This document shows positions 20,201 to 32,202 of a stretch of DNA of 64,000 nt, in pieces. This DNA is from Miscanthus floridulus. Its lineage: Eukaryota > Streptophyta > Magnoliopsida > Poales > Poaceae. The first letter of the stretch is position 1; each line of letters opens with the position of its first letter. The position numbers and the translations under genes were made by a program. Location of the stretch: the NCBI RefSeq assembly GCF_019320115.1, contig NC_089586.1, forward strand, positions 3,434,804-3,498,803. The letters run 5' to 3'. The notes below the pieces were generated by a model. The model was not told the origin of the DNA. It saw only the letters and a program-made list of their open reading frames with translations, and did not search any database.

Positions 20201-22870
20201 GTTGAATAAGTTTGATAAACATTTATCTATAATATATGGACAAGTGTTGGTGCTTTTGTGTTCGAAAATAGATTCATAATTTCGTTTCGCAATTTTGTTT
20301 CATTCGTTTGAGCTTACTTTCTTCCCTTTTGCAATCAAGAAAAAAGGTTTATGCGATCTGACCCTTCCATTTGTTAAGACCATAGGGCCTGAGGTGTATA
20401 ATGGGGAAATTTTGATTATGCTGGTGAGCAAGGTTACCATAGCCATCGGGGCATGAGCTTTTTGCAGTCTTACCAAGCATGCTCATTTATCTGCTCCCAC
20501 AAACCTTGCCACTAACCTTAACACAAGGAAGAGGTCTGATGCAACGACTGTTTCAAAAAAGGAGGTATTTATACCTTTATCAGCCCTCAAGTGAGATCCG
20601 ACCCCTTATGGTCGCTAGGACCGGAAGTTATTGGAGACCGAAGCGAGGGTAGCAAACTTACTCTTGTATTCGCATGTATCCCTTACTTAGGATTTTGGCA
20701 ATCATTCTGTGACCATGTGTTTGGTCTCATTGCTGGCCCGGCCTTCCCCGAGCCCCCGCATGTGGCAAGGATTCGGTCAAGGGTCAGCTCATTTTGTGAT
20801 TGTCGCCCTGTCCGTGGTTTCCGCAACTGGGATTGAGGCAACATCACTTGCCTCGACGGCTCGAGTGATGTGCTTGATGAGCTCGCTAACATAGATGTTC
20901 AGATGAAATCCGATCCCATTGCTTTGCGATAGGGTCGACAAAGCCCCCAGGTGGCATTTTGTTGCTCCTTGACCCTCCTTCCAATAGATTCCCCCTCAAT
21001 GGGGATTCTATGGGCTCAGCTAGAGGCTGGATTGAACTAGAAGGTTGAGATGACCCTATCCGGCTCAATGCGGGTTGGGCAAAGGCCACTGAGGCTCATC
21101 TACATTTTCTCCCATGGCTCTTGTTTAACGTGAGGTGGCCTCGGACCCTTCGTGGGCTAGCCTTCGAACCTTGGTCTCTCGATCTTGGATTGAGCTGTTC
21201 GAGCCCTCGAGCCCCTTAGGGTCTGATAGGGGTCAGCTTTGTTTTGCGCATCACCCTGTGCTCGATTTTCACAACCAGAGGGGCTAGGCTGGTGACACTT
21301 GCCTTGACAGCTTGAATGTCGCGCTCAATGAGCTCGCTAACGGGTATATTTGTGTAGAATCTGGGTCCATCATTAGCTGATAGGGTCAGAAGAGCCCTCA
21401 TGTGGCATTTCACTACTTCTTAACCCACCTCCTGCTTGATGCCTGAGCTGTTCGATAGGCTTAGGTGGCCCGTTGGCCTCTCCTCGATGGAGATTCTGTG
21501 GGTTTGGCTTGAGGTTAGAATCGAACGAGAAAGGTGGAGATGTCCCTGTCTGCTTTTGAGCGGGGTCGGGCAAGGCCGCTGGGGCTCCTCTCGGTTTTTC
21601 TCCCTTGGCTCTGTTTGACACAAGGTGGCCTCGAGCCCTTTGTGGGCCAGCCTTTGAACCTCGATCAGTTGCCGCTCATATCGAATGAGGCAGGTGCCGC
21701 TTCATGGTGCGACACGAAGTGTTGAGATGCAGCGATTGCATATGCAACATTTGGATGTATAGGATTAATGTACGATTTAATCAAAATGAAAGTGATTGCA
21801 TACCTTGGTGGCATGAGCGACAAGAAGCTCTTACCAGACATGTACGTGCCGGGTTTAGGTCTGACGTTTGTGATGGGGCCGGCATGACCTGCACGAGCAT
21901 TGCAATTTTTCATTTCTATCTCTCGGCTCTCGATGGCGATCCGAGCCGTTCGATTGACTTTAAGCGACCTGACAGCTTCTCCTTGAAGGAGATTCTACAG
22001 GCGGACCCCTTCGAACCCTTCTCGAGAAGGCGGATGCTAAAGCTTGGGGTACGGGGAACTATGAATTCGATTATGCTGGTGAACAAAAACACCATAGCCG
22101 CCGAGGCATAGGGTCTAGTGGTTCGTCTAGTTTTACTCAAAGTTTTACACCCACACACCGTGTCTCCAATTTTTAATGTAAGGAGGGGTCGGGCGAAGAG
22201 GATGTCTAAACAAGTAGACACTCTCGGCAGCCCCCGAGCGATGTCCGTGCCCCTACCGTTGCTGGGGTCAGAAGCTCGGTAATGAAATTAACACACAAAG
22301 TAAGTAAACAGAGGTGCTTATCTTTCAGCGGTCATTCGTTCGTCATTTTACCTGGGCTATCCGATCGACCCAAGAGGCCTGTTGGGCCCCCTGGATAGGG
22401 GTTATGTCATCGGGTCATTCCATGGTCCTGCCTAGGGAAGAGGAGAATCGCCTACATGCGGGTGTGCCCTAATTCTTGTGCTCGGCGTGTGGTAGTGGTG
22501 GGCCATGCCTAGGCAACATCCTATTTGACTAGGTGATGTCTCATCAACTAGAGCGCATCCCGTTGGTCCAGGCGCATCCCCTCGGATTCCCATCAGCATC
22601 CATTTCCCATCTACATTGAATATGGGAAGGGAGAGAGTTTTTTGTCCTAACCTTTCACCTTTCCTTAGCTGCTACGCCTCTTCCTTAAATAGGGAGGGGG
22701 AGGGGAGTTCTCATCCCATTCCTGTGCCTTGTCCTGAGCTGCTACCTCTCCTCCTTTCTCCTTCTCACCGAGCGTGTTCGCATGTCGTGGCGATTCCTAA
22801 GTGAGGGAGGGTAATGTGAGGAAGAGGGGAACTCATAGATCCATTCATGAATCCAGAGTGTGATGTTAAG
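20201..22870. repeat. Non-coding part of the Gypsy element with duplicated modules
   Basis: No intact gene. Two tandem segments of about 490 bp are recognisable: 20905-21180 and 21395-21680 share GATAGGGTC...GGTGGCATTT, GGGCAAGGCC.CTG.GGCTC and GGTGGCCTCG..CCCTT.GTGGGC. A second module, GATTATGCTGGTGA(G/A)CAA followed by CCATAGCC and GGC(A/G)T, occurs near 20415, 22072 and 23660. A third, ATCAGCCC.CAAGTGAG.TCCGACCCC, occurs near 20580 and 23840. These belong to the long 3' untranslated part of this Tat-type element. Confidence 0.55.
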
Positions 22871-23393
22871 CTAAAGGTCATCCAACATATTTGAGATGGT
22901 GCTGGCCACCTTTGTCAAGAAGGGGCTACTATTGCCGAAGGAGGAGGCGCACTAGAGGGTGTTGAGCATCATCGACTTTGTCATTGTCCATGAGGCCTTC
23001 ATCGGAAAGGAGTCATACAGGGACTTCTTTCGATGAACCTTCACTAGGCGAGCCTTGTTGGTGGGGAAGCCACCCAGGACTATGTCGATAAGGGGTTGCA
23101 CCCTCGCTGCTGCTCAGATCAGCCAGCTCATGAAGCTTGATGAGATGTCAGAGACATCCATTAGCCATGGCGGCCTTTCTACGGTGGGAGTGCCCCCTGT
23201 CCCGGTGCTGTTGTCAGGGTTATGGCTGATCATGATGGTGTAGTCCCTAGACGCCCTAGTGAAGGCACCATAGTCGTCGGTGTGGTGCTTGTCATTGTAG
23301 ATGACAACGCCCTCGAGGATCCCATGGAGCGGTAGGACGTCATCGATGAAGAGCGTGGTGCGGCGACCATAGTAGTGCTTGTAATAGAACTAG
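22871..23393 (-). pseudogene. Second accessory reading frame of the Gypsy element, sense to pol
   Basis: On the minus strand a frame reads FYYKHYYGRRTTLFIDDVLP, LHGILEGVVIYNDKHHTDDY, GAFTRASRDYTIMISHNPDN and PPWLMDVSDISSSFMSWLI. After a stop it continues VQPLIDIVLGGFPTNKARLV and ASTISNMLDDL. Two internal stops and no clear start make it a relic. I do not recognise the family. The coding character is even over more than 160 codons, and it lies between the integrase and the antisense accessory gene, so it is probably a further element-carried gene and not host sequence. Confidence 0.4.
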
Positions 23394-23977
23394 TCAGAAC
23401 TATAATTGAATAAGTTATAGGGGAGCCCCCGAGTGAAACACTCTTTTATATTTATGAATACATCAGTCCTTTTCATTATGAAATCACTTTGTAAGCGATG
23501 AATTTGTGCGAAAAATGAATAAGTTTTCGACTTTCATTATGGCAAACAACTTTTCAGCTCTTCTCCCCCTTTTTGTAAAAGAGGTTATAGTGCCTTCCGA
23601 CCCTTCCCATAGTTAAGGTCGCAAAAAACTTGGAGTGCGGGCGAATCAATTCTAATCATGCTGGTGAGCAAAGAGGCCATAGCCACTAGGGCGTGGGTTT
23701 CCCACAGTCCTACCAGTTATACTCAGATTTTGGGCCTAAAATTCTAGCCTTTAGGACTTACCATGAGAAAATAGAGAAAACATATAGAATGTTTGCAAGA
23801 TAACACAGAGAGTGTATGTAAGATAAACGTACTTATATCAGCCCCCAAGTGAGGTTCGACCCCTTGCACTTTGAAGGGGTCGGATGTCACTAAAGATCAG
23901 GGATTTTTGAAGACAAAAACTGATAAGAAAAGGTATGTGTTTATTTAAGGGTAAAAACAACGTAGCTGCTCAATGTT

Positions 23978-24602
23978 CTAGGCATTGGTGAAGACCTCGT
24001 CGTCGATGGTTTTCAACTTATAGGCACCAAGCCGGAGTACTTCTGCGACGACGTATGGTCCCTCCCAGGGTGGGGAGAGCTTGTGATAGTCCTTGTTGCT
24101 CTGCACGAGGTGGACAACCAAGTCCTCGATGTTGAAGGCTCGGTCCCGCACCCATCGGCTGTGGTACCAACGTAGCACCTGCTGGCACTTGGACGAACAG
24201 AGGAGGGAGATGTCACAAGCTTTGTCTAGCTGGTCCATGGCGTCTTTGTGGGATGCCTCGGCTCCCTGTTTGTCGTATGCTCTAATTCTTGGCACTCCAT
24301 AGTCGAGGTTAGTTGGGAGGATGGCCTCAAAACTATAGACCATGAAGAAAGGTGTGTAGCCGGTGGCTTGGCTGGGAGTTGTCCTCAGGCTCTAGAGCAC
24401 CGCAGGGAGCTAGGTGACCCAGCGTGCACCGAACTTGTTCAACCGGTTGAAGATCCTAGGCTTGAGACCCTATAGGAGCATGTCGTTTATGTGCTCAACC
24501 TGCCCGTTCATTCGGGTGTGCGCGATAATGGCCCAATCGACCCGGATGTGTTGTTCGTCGTAGAATCAAAGGAATTTCTTGCCGGTGAACTGTGTGCCGT
24601 TA
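23978..24602 (-). pseudogene. Gypsy integrase, C-terminal part
   Basis: Minus-strand coding resumes right at the LARD insertion with GTQFTGKKFL, then RMNGQVEHINDMLL, which corresponds to the region of the third catalytic residue (NGQVE). The C-terminal domain follows: TGYTPFFMVYSFEAILPTNL, RAFNIEDLVVHLVQSNKDYH and KLSPPWEGPYVVAEVLRLGA, ending at a stop at 23978. The last block is the usual KL.P.WEGPY end of Gypsy integrases. It joins the N-terminal part at 36383-36930 across the 11.8-kb insertion. TAG stops after KKFL and MLL add to the damage. Confidence 0.85.
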
Positions 24603-27600
24603 TGTGGCAGAACCGCCTAATTTAATGCCTCATAGAAGTGCTTGTCTTCCATTGGACACTAAGCACTCGAGGGAGAACACTAGATTACTCGGTTCCGTCG
24701 GACACACCCCAGAGGAGAACCCGAAAATCCACATTTTTGCCATCAGGATCACAAATGAGAGAATAAAGCTTACATCCTTCATAACCATTTCTTACATCAC
24801 TTTTAATACAACATCAGAGTATAATATTTGTTAATATAATAGTGGAATGGAATCATGTTATCAGAGTTATAAATAATTTAATTGAACAGCGGAATAGAAA
24901 CATGTGAATAGAGTTACAGCAGAAATAAACATCTATTAATGACATGATGAAGTATTGATATCTAGACTATGACAACAGATTATGAAACTTTCGTTTATAA
25001 AAATATTTGGTGAGAGTTATAAATAACATCTACGATCGCAGTGTAAAGGAAATCCTCTCTGAGCCCACCAGGAGGAATCCACACACAAAGGTCAGCTCAA
25101 GCCTCCACCAGTTACCTGCAACAGGGGGAATAAAACCCTGAGTACTCAATTGTACTCAGCAAGACTTACCCGATAGGAGAAAAGAACAGACTCTAAGGAT
25201 ATGCAAGGCTATCTGGTTGTGGGTTGCATTTGCAGAAAGCATTACTAAGCGTGCATCCTTATTTTTGATTTTAATAATAGCCGCATTGGTTCATTAACTA
25301 ACCATTCTATGTAAGCACATGTACTACTTTCAAGCAAGTGGTAAGCAATCAGATTTCTTTTTCCATCTTCCATCTTTCATCTTTAGTTCTTACTATGATG
25401 CTAAACCGTAGACAAGCCGTACCGGATCTCCCGGTGATTCTCGAATCAATGCCCCCAGCTGGGTACCCGAAAACACACACCCCGCTTGTACCCCAGAAAC
25501 AAGCAGGACCAACCCATCACTCTCCTGTCCTGAGTGTCTAGGTCCCTGTCCAAACTGGGACTCCAAGCCCCCAACCCTGAGTCCCAGACTCAGTGCGGTG
25601 CAAGGACCTCCTCCACCAAAACAAACCCTAATAGTCAGTCCGGAAAGAGCCGGATCCACGACAAGAGAGCAACAAGTCTTCCAAGCACCCATACACAAGT
25701 ATGTGCTTGGGATAATAAGTCTATGACCTACCTAGAGTCATATGCAATGATCGGTCCTTAACCGACCAGACAGGGAAAAATAGTGTAACCAAGCTATGCC
25801 CCGTGTCCACGGCGACACAACTCCTTACACTCACCAATACCCAAACCATATCCCTGCTCGGTCACCATTTTCCTTTCCACCATTTTATATATTCCAAGTG
25901 ATAATCATATAGTAACATATTTCCTATATCTCGCGAGTGATAGGCAATCACTCGACTTCTACTAGAGTCCTGTAGCATAGCAGTCTACACGATCCTGTCA
26001 TACTAGTAAGACTCATAGGATAAAGATATATATATGCAAGTGGGTTTCATTCAACTCCTTAAAACTTAATGCACAACTATAATTTAAACTGCAAGAAAGT
26101 AGGGGTTATGCACCGGGGCTTGCCTGGGTAAGATATATATTAAAAAGTTAGTATCTGCATCTTCAGATCATCCACAATCATTTGGATAGAAAGCCCAACG
26201 CATCATCTCCTGGAGAGAATACCATTACACCATCTTCGAATTCCCAATCATCCTTCGATCGATCCATTGATCCATCATCGTACCTATATGATATGCATGC
26301 GATACAATGCAAAGATGTAATTAATCAACTGCAATCGTGACTCGTAAAATACGACGTACACCTCTCGAGTTAATGGGCTATTTCTAACGATGACCGTACT
26401 TAGGTTATATATACACGTTGTCGAATAAGGCGTTATTTCTCACAATTCTTTTAGTTATATAAACCAACGGTGTTTCTTTATCCCATTCTAACGATTTAAT
26501 CATTATTCGCAATAGGCCATCATTATCTATTTAGCAAACTAATTATTCCGGAGCTACAAAAATTACCATGAGTACCTAATATTGCCAAGAGCCTACTATA
26601 CGAATTTCAAATCCAACACTATTACCAATGTATCATACCGATCCCTACAAGTTTACCTTTTTCGTAATATTAATTATCTCTAATTAATTATATAGCTTCC
26701 TAAGAATATTATCCAACAAATTATACCAGCAGGTAGAGCAGGATTTTAGGAACTCAACAAAACTGGTTCCACCATTTTTGGATTCCTATACTATTTTATT
26801 TGGATTTTACAAATTTATCTTATAAGCTAAATGAGAAGTCGCCCTAGAAATCAAAGAGGTCGATGGCCCGACCTCGGCCCAACGGCGTGCGGGCGGCGGA
26901 TGGCCCAGTGAGTCACGTGGGTGAGCAACCGGCCAGCCCAACGGGGCAGCGGCCCAGCAGCGCGTCAGGTGCGGCCCAGCGCAAGCCGGTGGGACCAAAC
27001 CCGGACCAAGCATGCGACGAGCGTGGTCCAGGCACGAGTGGCACCAACGGCCTAGTAGGCTGGCAGCGGTAGTACCGACCCAGCTCGGGCGAGCCCAGGG
27101 CGCGTCCTTTTTGTAGGAAAAGCCCCCGGTTTTTAGCTAATCCAACTACGATCTAGTGCACTATTCAACGAGTCAAGTATTTCACAAAAGGGACCCCGTA
27201 TAACATTTTGTCTTGGACTTATATCCTCCTTACCTCGCTCTCTCCTTCTCTGCTCGCAACAGAACGATGAACGGCGGCGGCAGGACGGTCAGCTCCAGCG
27301 TGGGGCGCTGCGGCGAGACATTGTGGGCCCCGGTGGGCAGCAGGTGCCACGGCGGCATGGGCACGCTGCACGTGCAAGGGCAGCGTGGTCACGGCCTTGG
27401 CGCGCTGCGGCGATGCTAGACGTGGCGCGCTCGGTGATGCAGGACGTGGCGTGCTCGGTGTTGGCAGCCAAGGCGCACTAGGGCTCAGCGAGATGCACCC
27501 GGTAATGGTGTGTGGTCACGGCCGTGGCGTGCTGCAGCCATCCATGGAGCAAGGGAGCGGACGCCAGTGTCTGTGCGCAGGAAAGGACTGGGACAATGGC

Positions 27601-28780
27601 GACCACGGCTAGGGCTACGCCGGTGGGAGAGCATGGCGGGGCTCCAGCCAAGGCAGATGCTGTGGCTCAGAAAGGCACGCGGGAAAAAGACCGATGAGCT
27701 TGGGAGGGCGAAGCTCACAGCAGACCGCGAAACACGAGAAGCTGCGACGGCGGCCGCGGATGATGGTGACTGGCCATGGCGGGCACGCCCGCGGGGCCAG
27801 AAGAGGAGGAGAGGCGAAGCTTCGGCCTTGAGCAAGGGGGAAAACGGGGAAGGAAGAGCGGGGTAGCTTGGGGAAGCTGCGGTACGTGGCGTGGGGCAGC
27901 GCAGAAACGCTCGACGCGGGGAGACGCGTAGACGTCGGTGCAGCGGGCCACGGCATGGCAGCCAGCATGCGGGCGCTGTGACATGGTCGAGCATGGGCGG
28001 CCGGACCAGGGTGCGCGTGGGGAGGAAATGAGAAGGAGCAGCGCTCACGGCCCGGTTCATCGCGGCGTGGCTATCGGCGAACGCTGCGGGGAGCGGTGGA
28101 AAATAACTTCCTTTAATAATGCGGACTAGTCACGGCAGCACGGGCAGGGGCCGCAGAGCCGTACGCGACATGGACGGCGTTGTTTTGCAGTGATGGTGCA
28201 GGCGAGCCATAATGCGGTGGTCGGTCATCAGCGAGGCAGCGAGCATAGAACAAGCATGGATGGGATGAGTCAGGCAGTGATGGAGCTTGCCTCCAAAGCA
28301 AGCAGGGGCCAGGGGTCACTTCACAAGTTAGTGACAAAGAAATAGCGAGCGCTTGAGAGATGAATCAAAAAGTAATAGAAGACTAGCTACCAGCTATGAG
28401 CACCTCGAAAGGCACAAACATGTGTGGCAGTGAAGACAATAGGGAGTGCAAATTTTTCCAAAAATTAAAGTTGTGCCTTCATATACATAACGTGCTCGAG
28501 TTATATTTTATTTTGCTTATAGAAATTGTTTCCCGTGCCAAATGGTTAAAACTACTTATTCTACTTTTCTTGCTAGAATTGTCATTAGCACATTTACGCA
28601 TTAAGTAAACTAACTTACAATACCTATTTTGATTTTCTCAGCCACAAAGGTGGAATCACATACGATTCGTTTATCATCTCATGTGCATTTAAAATTCCAA
28701 AACTTGAGAACTTGGTGTGTTAATTTCTTTTAAGCCTTAATCTAGGTGCTAAGTGAGCTCGTAACACCGGGGCTGTTACA
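24603..28780 (-). repeat. 3' LTR of the LARD-like element (4,178 bp)
   Basis: On the minus strand it runs from TGTAACAGCCCCGG (28780) to GGTTCTGCCACA (24603). It has an AT-rich part (24603-26850) and a GC-rich part (26860-28100). Many long open frames in the GC-rich block exist only because stop codons are rare there. Near-identical to the copy at 32203-36382. Confidence 0.88.
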
Positions 28781-28795
28781 ACCAACCCCCCATAA
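28781..28795 (-). other. Polypurine tract of the LARD-like element
   Basis: Directly before the 3' LTR, read on the minus strand, is ATGGGGGGTTGGT, preceded by TCTTTTT. A G-rich tract at this place is the expected plus-strand primer and agrees with the minus orientation given by the primer-binding site. Confidence 0.6.
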
Positions 28796-30605
28796 AAAGA
28801 ATCTCGTCCCGAGATTCGAAGCTAGAACCAGAAAAAGGGGAAACACGATTACATTTGTAGATCAGGGGTTACACGAGAGATTACACGACTTCGAATACTA
28901 CACCACATGGGGATCTAGGGATACATGATTAAGAGCAACTTGGTACAACCGAGACTTAATCCAGAAGTCGAGATAGACAAGGACAATGGAGAAACAACAA
29001 GATAATGACTATCCAAAACATGGCGTAGCACCAACAGATCCAGAAACAGTCGATAAAGAAGTAAAACATCATGCACCCTAAGATTGACTACCCAAAAAGG
29101 GAACTTGAACTTCTTCGACGAATCGGATCCTTCCTTCTTCTTAGATCACACTATCACCTTCGACTACCGAACCTAGCTTCACAACGATAACTGAATTTCG
29201 TAGCTCTGCTGGGAATGCGAGAAGAATGGGGATGAAGAAGAAGAGCAAGGACCAAGGGTATTTATAGAGGCAAACAGAGAGGGGAAAGCAACACACTGGA
29301 GGCGGTTGCGGCAGGGATGGGATACACAAATGGTGCATGCTATGGAGATAAGGTCGGAGACATGGTGCGCTTCCTGTGCGAGCGGCGGAGGGGGAAATAA
29401 AGGAGAAGAGAGGGAGTCCGCTCGACGAGGTAGGCATGCGGGCGGTCGTGTCACCAAAGAAGAAAGAAAGGGAAAGGAAAAATGGGGGGGGGGGGTCCGG
29501 TATGGGGAACAACGGTGCGGGGTAGAGAGCCGACCGAACGCCAGGAAAAGGAAAAGCGCACAGTGCACAAGGACACCGAGTGCGGCACAATGCTGTGGCC
29601 ACGCGAGAACGGGAAGCTAAAGGGCCCAACACAGATGGCGTTTGTAGGGCACGTAGCGAAATGACCCAACATGCGTAGCGGTCAACTACGCATAGGGCTT
29701 TGGACAAGACATCCACTCAGACTTTTACGACTATCCCCGGCTAACCCTCCGTTACTACTCTTCTTTTGCTTTCCTTCCTTGACCACATCCGTCTTTCATG
29801 TAGACTGAGACCATGTTATACTTTCTTTCTCCAAACCATCACTTGTGTACCTTGAGAGAACCCTTCTACATCACCCATTGTGGATTTCCCATTTGAACCC
29901 CTAAACATTTTCAAGGAGAATATTTTAAAATAAAATGGTACAACGGTGTAGCTTGGTAAAGGTACTTGGTTAACAACCTCGATACCAGCACGTGTTGAGC
30001 AGCGTCACATATGGCAGCTGTTCCACAGGGAGCCCTCGGTTTCGTCGCGGCACCAAGCTTTTAACTAGGCAACTACTACCAACTTACATGCCATGAAGGC
30101 GGTGGGGTCATAGACCACCGAGTAAGGGGAGTATTGCAAGAGAAAATTCAAACAACAAAAGTTCCCTTCACAACAAGGGACAAGGAATTCAAATCCAATG
30201 ACAGATTTGTTTTAAAGAAATTCAAGTGTTCTATTGAGACATCCAGAATTAGTCAATACAGTGTCCAATATTATCCAATCATGGCTGATCTGCTGGTATC
30301 TGAATGGCAACTTCTCTTGTAACTCACTTAACATCACCCTTGAAAACTTAGAGCACGTCTAACGAGACTTTAAAGTAAATGAACATAATAAACACAGCAA
30401 AATAATTAAAATGCATGTTCCAACGACCTTATATGGTACAATGTACAGACACTCAGGCTCCATTCACGACACAGCATTCACCTACGGTCAGATGATCTCA
30501 ACACTACGGACGAACAACAACGACAAGAATACAATACCAGAGGACAGCGACGAAAATCACTACTACTATGGGTACAACATCCTAAGGCAACTAATCTACA
30601 TCCCC
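28796..30605. other. Internal LARD sequence without a recognised gene
   Basis: Contains a run of 12 G near 29486 and long minus-strand open frames at 29141-29716 that are Pro/Ser/Phe-rich with no domain. I regard these as chance frames. Nothing else is identifiable. Confidence 0.45.
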
Positions 30606-31430
30606 TCATGGCAACGGAGGAGCAAGAGGAATCAAGGGTTCTTCTTCTGACACTTCTGAGGGTGGAGGTACGGGCGGTGCTGCAACACTTGTTCTTCTTC
30701 TTTCTGGCGGGTGGATAGGGATCCCTTCCAAAATTAGGGCATCCTACCTTTCAGCAGCTAGCGTCCTCCATTCGGCCCTGGTGACAAGATAGGCCACCTG
30801 CAGCTGATGAACATGCCGATCTTTGGCTTCCTTCAGGGCTTCTGACATGGCAGTCTCCCAGCTCTCCATAGCTGCAGCACTGGCATGCGCTTCGGCAAGT
30901 TGCACCCGGAGCATCCGGTTGAAGATCTCGGCTTCCTCGGCACGCCGAAGGCACGCCCTCAGCTCCAAGGCTTAACGGTCGTACTGCTCATCTAGAGCGA
31001 GTAGGTACATGGTCAAGTGCACCATGGTGGGACTGTCCTCTTGCACATCTCATCCTTGCAAAGCCTCCATGCGGGCCCTCCATGCCCGCTGATTCTTGTC
31101 CAAAGGAGGAAAGAACCGCATGGGAGTACGAGCAATGGGCTCCTCATAGATCTGGCAGAGGTACCGCAAGGCTTTACGGGCCACAACCTGGTAGGTGTCG
31201 ACAAAATGAAACCCGGTTGCGGTCACACTCCAGGCTTCAGTGAGGTCGGGGAACTCCTCACTCTTCCCGATGTAGACGGTAACCTCACACCGCTCGGTGC
31301 CATGCTCCTCATACTCATGGCCCTCATACTCGGGGCGATCATTGACTCTGAGCCTTTATAGGGTGGCATGTAGGATTCTGGGAAAACCCTCAACGTTCAG
31401 GCAGTAGGTACTAACCCAGGCTCCTGCCAT
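30606..31430 (-). pseudogene. Decayed LARD-carried ORF of unknown function (about 275 codons)
   Basis: A single minus-strand frame from ATG at 31430 to TGA at 30606 has four in-frame stops and no frameshift. The N-terminal part is a compact, probably folded domain: MAGAWVSTYCLNVEGFPRIL, then YEGHEYEEHGTERCEVTVYI, GKSEEFPDLTEAWSVTATGF and KALRYLCQIYEEPIARTPMR. A helical coiled-coil segment follows (LRACLRRAEEAEIFNRMLRV, MSEALKEAKDRHVHQLQVAY), then a Pro/Glu-rich tail (PPVPPPSEVSEEEPLIPLAP). It is in the sense orientation of the element, 770 bp inside the 5' LTR, where gag would normally be. It shows no zinc knuckle and no similarity to gag that I can see. I do not recognise it. Long conserved-looking structure without frameshifts suggests it was maintained until recently. 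Confidence 0.6.
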
Positions 31431-32188
31431 CTTTGGCGGTGGTTGCAAGGAAGGCTGAGCGAAAAGCTGGCTCAAAGGAAAAGCTAAGCGAGCTAAAGTG
31501 CGCTAAGTGGTGGTACCAATGGCTAAGCCAGACTCTGCTTATAAAGGCAGAGCATTCAGTTGTCCTAGCGCGGTTCACCAGGGCTCCCGCGTGAGATCGC
31601 TACAGCGGATCGACCAAATTCCACGCGTTCGAGGCGGACGACGTGCGATGCCATTACTGACTAGTATGACTACAGGGCAAGGGTCCGACAAGAGCACAGA
31701 AAGGGGTATGGGGAGACATGGGTCATGACCAGCGTGAACCACGGTGAACGCAAAACACGAAGCCATAGTGCAGACCTCCTCTAGAACAGGAACAAGTTCA
31801 TCGTGCACAATATGACATGCGTGACACCTATGGATGGCGTATCTACCAGCAATACGAGTGCTACAATGCACAAATAGGATATGCATGAATGCATGTCTTA
31901 TACGTCCTTGCACTGTTGCCAACATATAGGGCAACCGTTCTCAGATTTTTGGCACATCGCTCTCTCCCTGTAACTAGTCGATACTATTGAACTATACTCG
32001 AGTTAGTGTACCTGCAGAAACTTGATTAAGCCTATCTAAGTTAGCAGAGTGCCATCTATCCTGGATACATAACCATAGTAATAGGGCTACTTATATAACT
32101 TCGCATATAAACGTCCTAACTTTTTGCAACAATGGGTTGTCAAATTTTAGTTTAGAAAAGGTTTTCGAAGCTTTATTTTCTCATTTAT
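31431..32188. other. Leader between the LARD primer-binding site and its ORF
   Basis: No gene found. In the element's sense (minus) this is the untranslated leader. An open frame at 31575-31934 has no recognisable features. Confidence 0.4.
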
Positions 32189-32200
32189 GCTCTGATACCA
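32189..32200 (-). other. Primer-binding site of the LARD-like element
   Basis: On the minus strand TGGTATCAGAGC begins two bases inside the 5' LTR, complementary to initiator tRNA-Met. It fixes the element as minus-strand. Confidence 0.88.
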
Positions 32201-32202
32201 CC

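Noticed and set aside
27485..28060. Long open frames on both strands in the GC-rich part of the left LARD LTR (and their copies at 34815-35720)
   Set aside because: The block is very GC-rich, so stops are rare in all frames. The frames are not kept between the two LTR copies (different lengths and breaks) and show no domain.
29480..29495. Run of 12 G considered as the LARD polypurine tract
   Set aside because: It is about 700 bp from the LTR and on the wrong strand for the element's orientation; the tract at 28781-28795 fits better.
29141..29716. 191-codon minus-strand frame in the LARD internal region
   Set aside because: Low-complexity Pro/Ser/Phe composition, overlapping alternative frames of similar length, no motif, and it extends across a poly-G tract.
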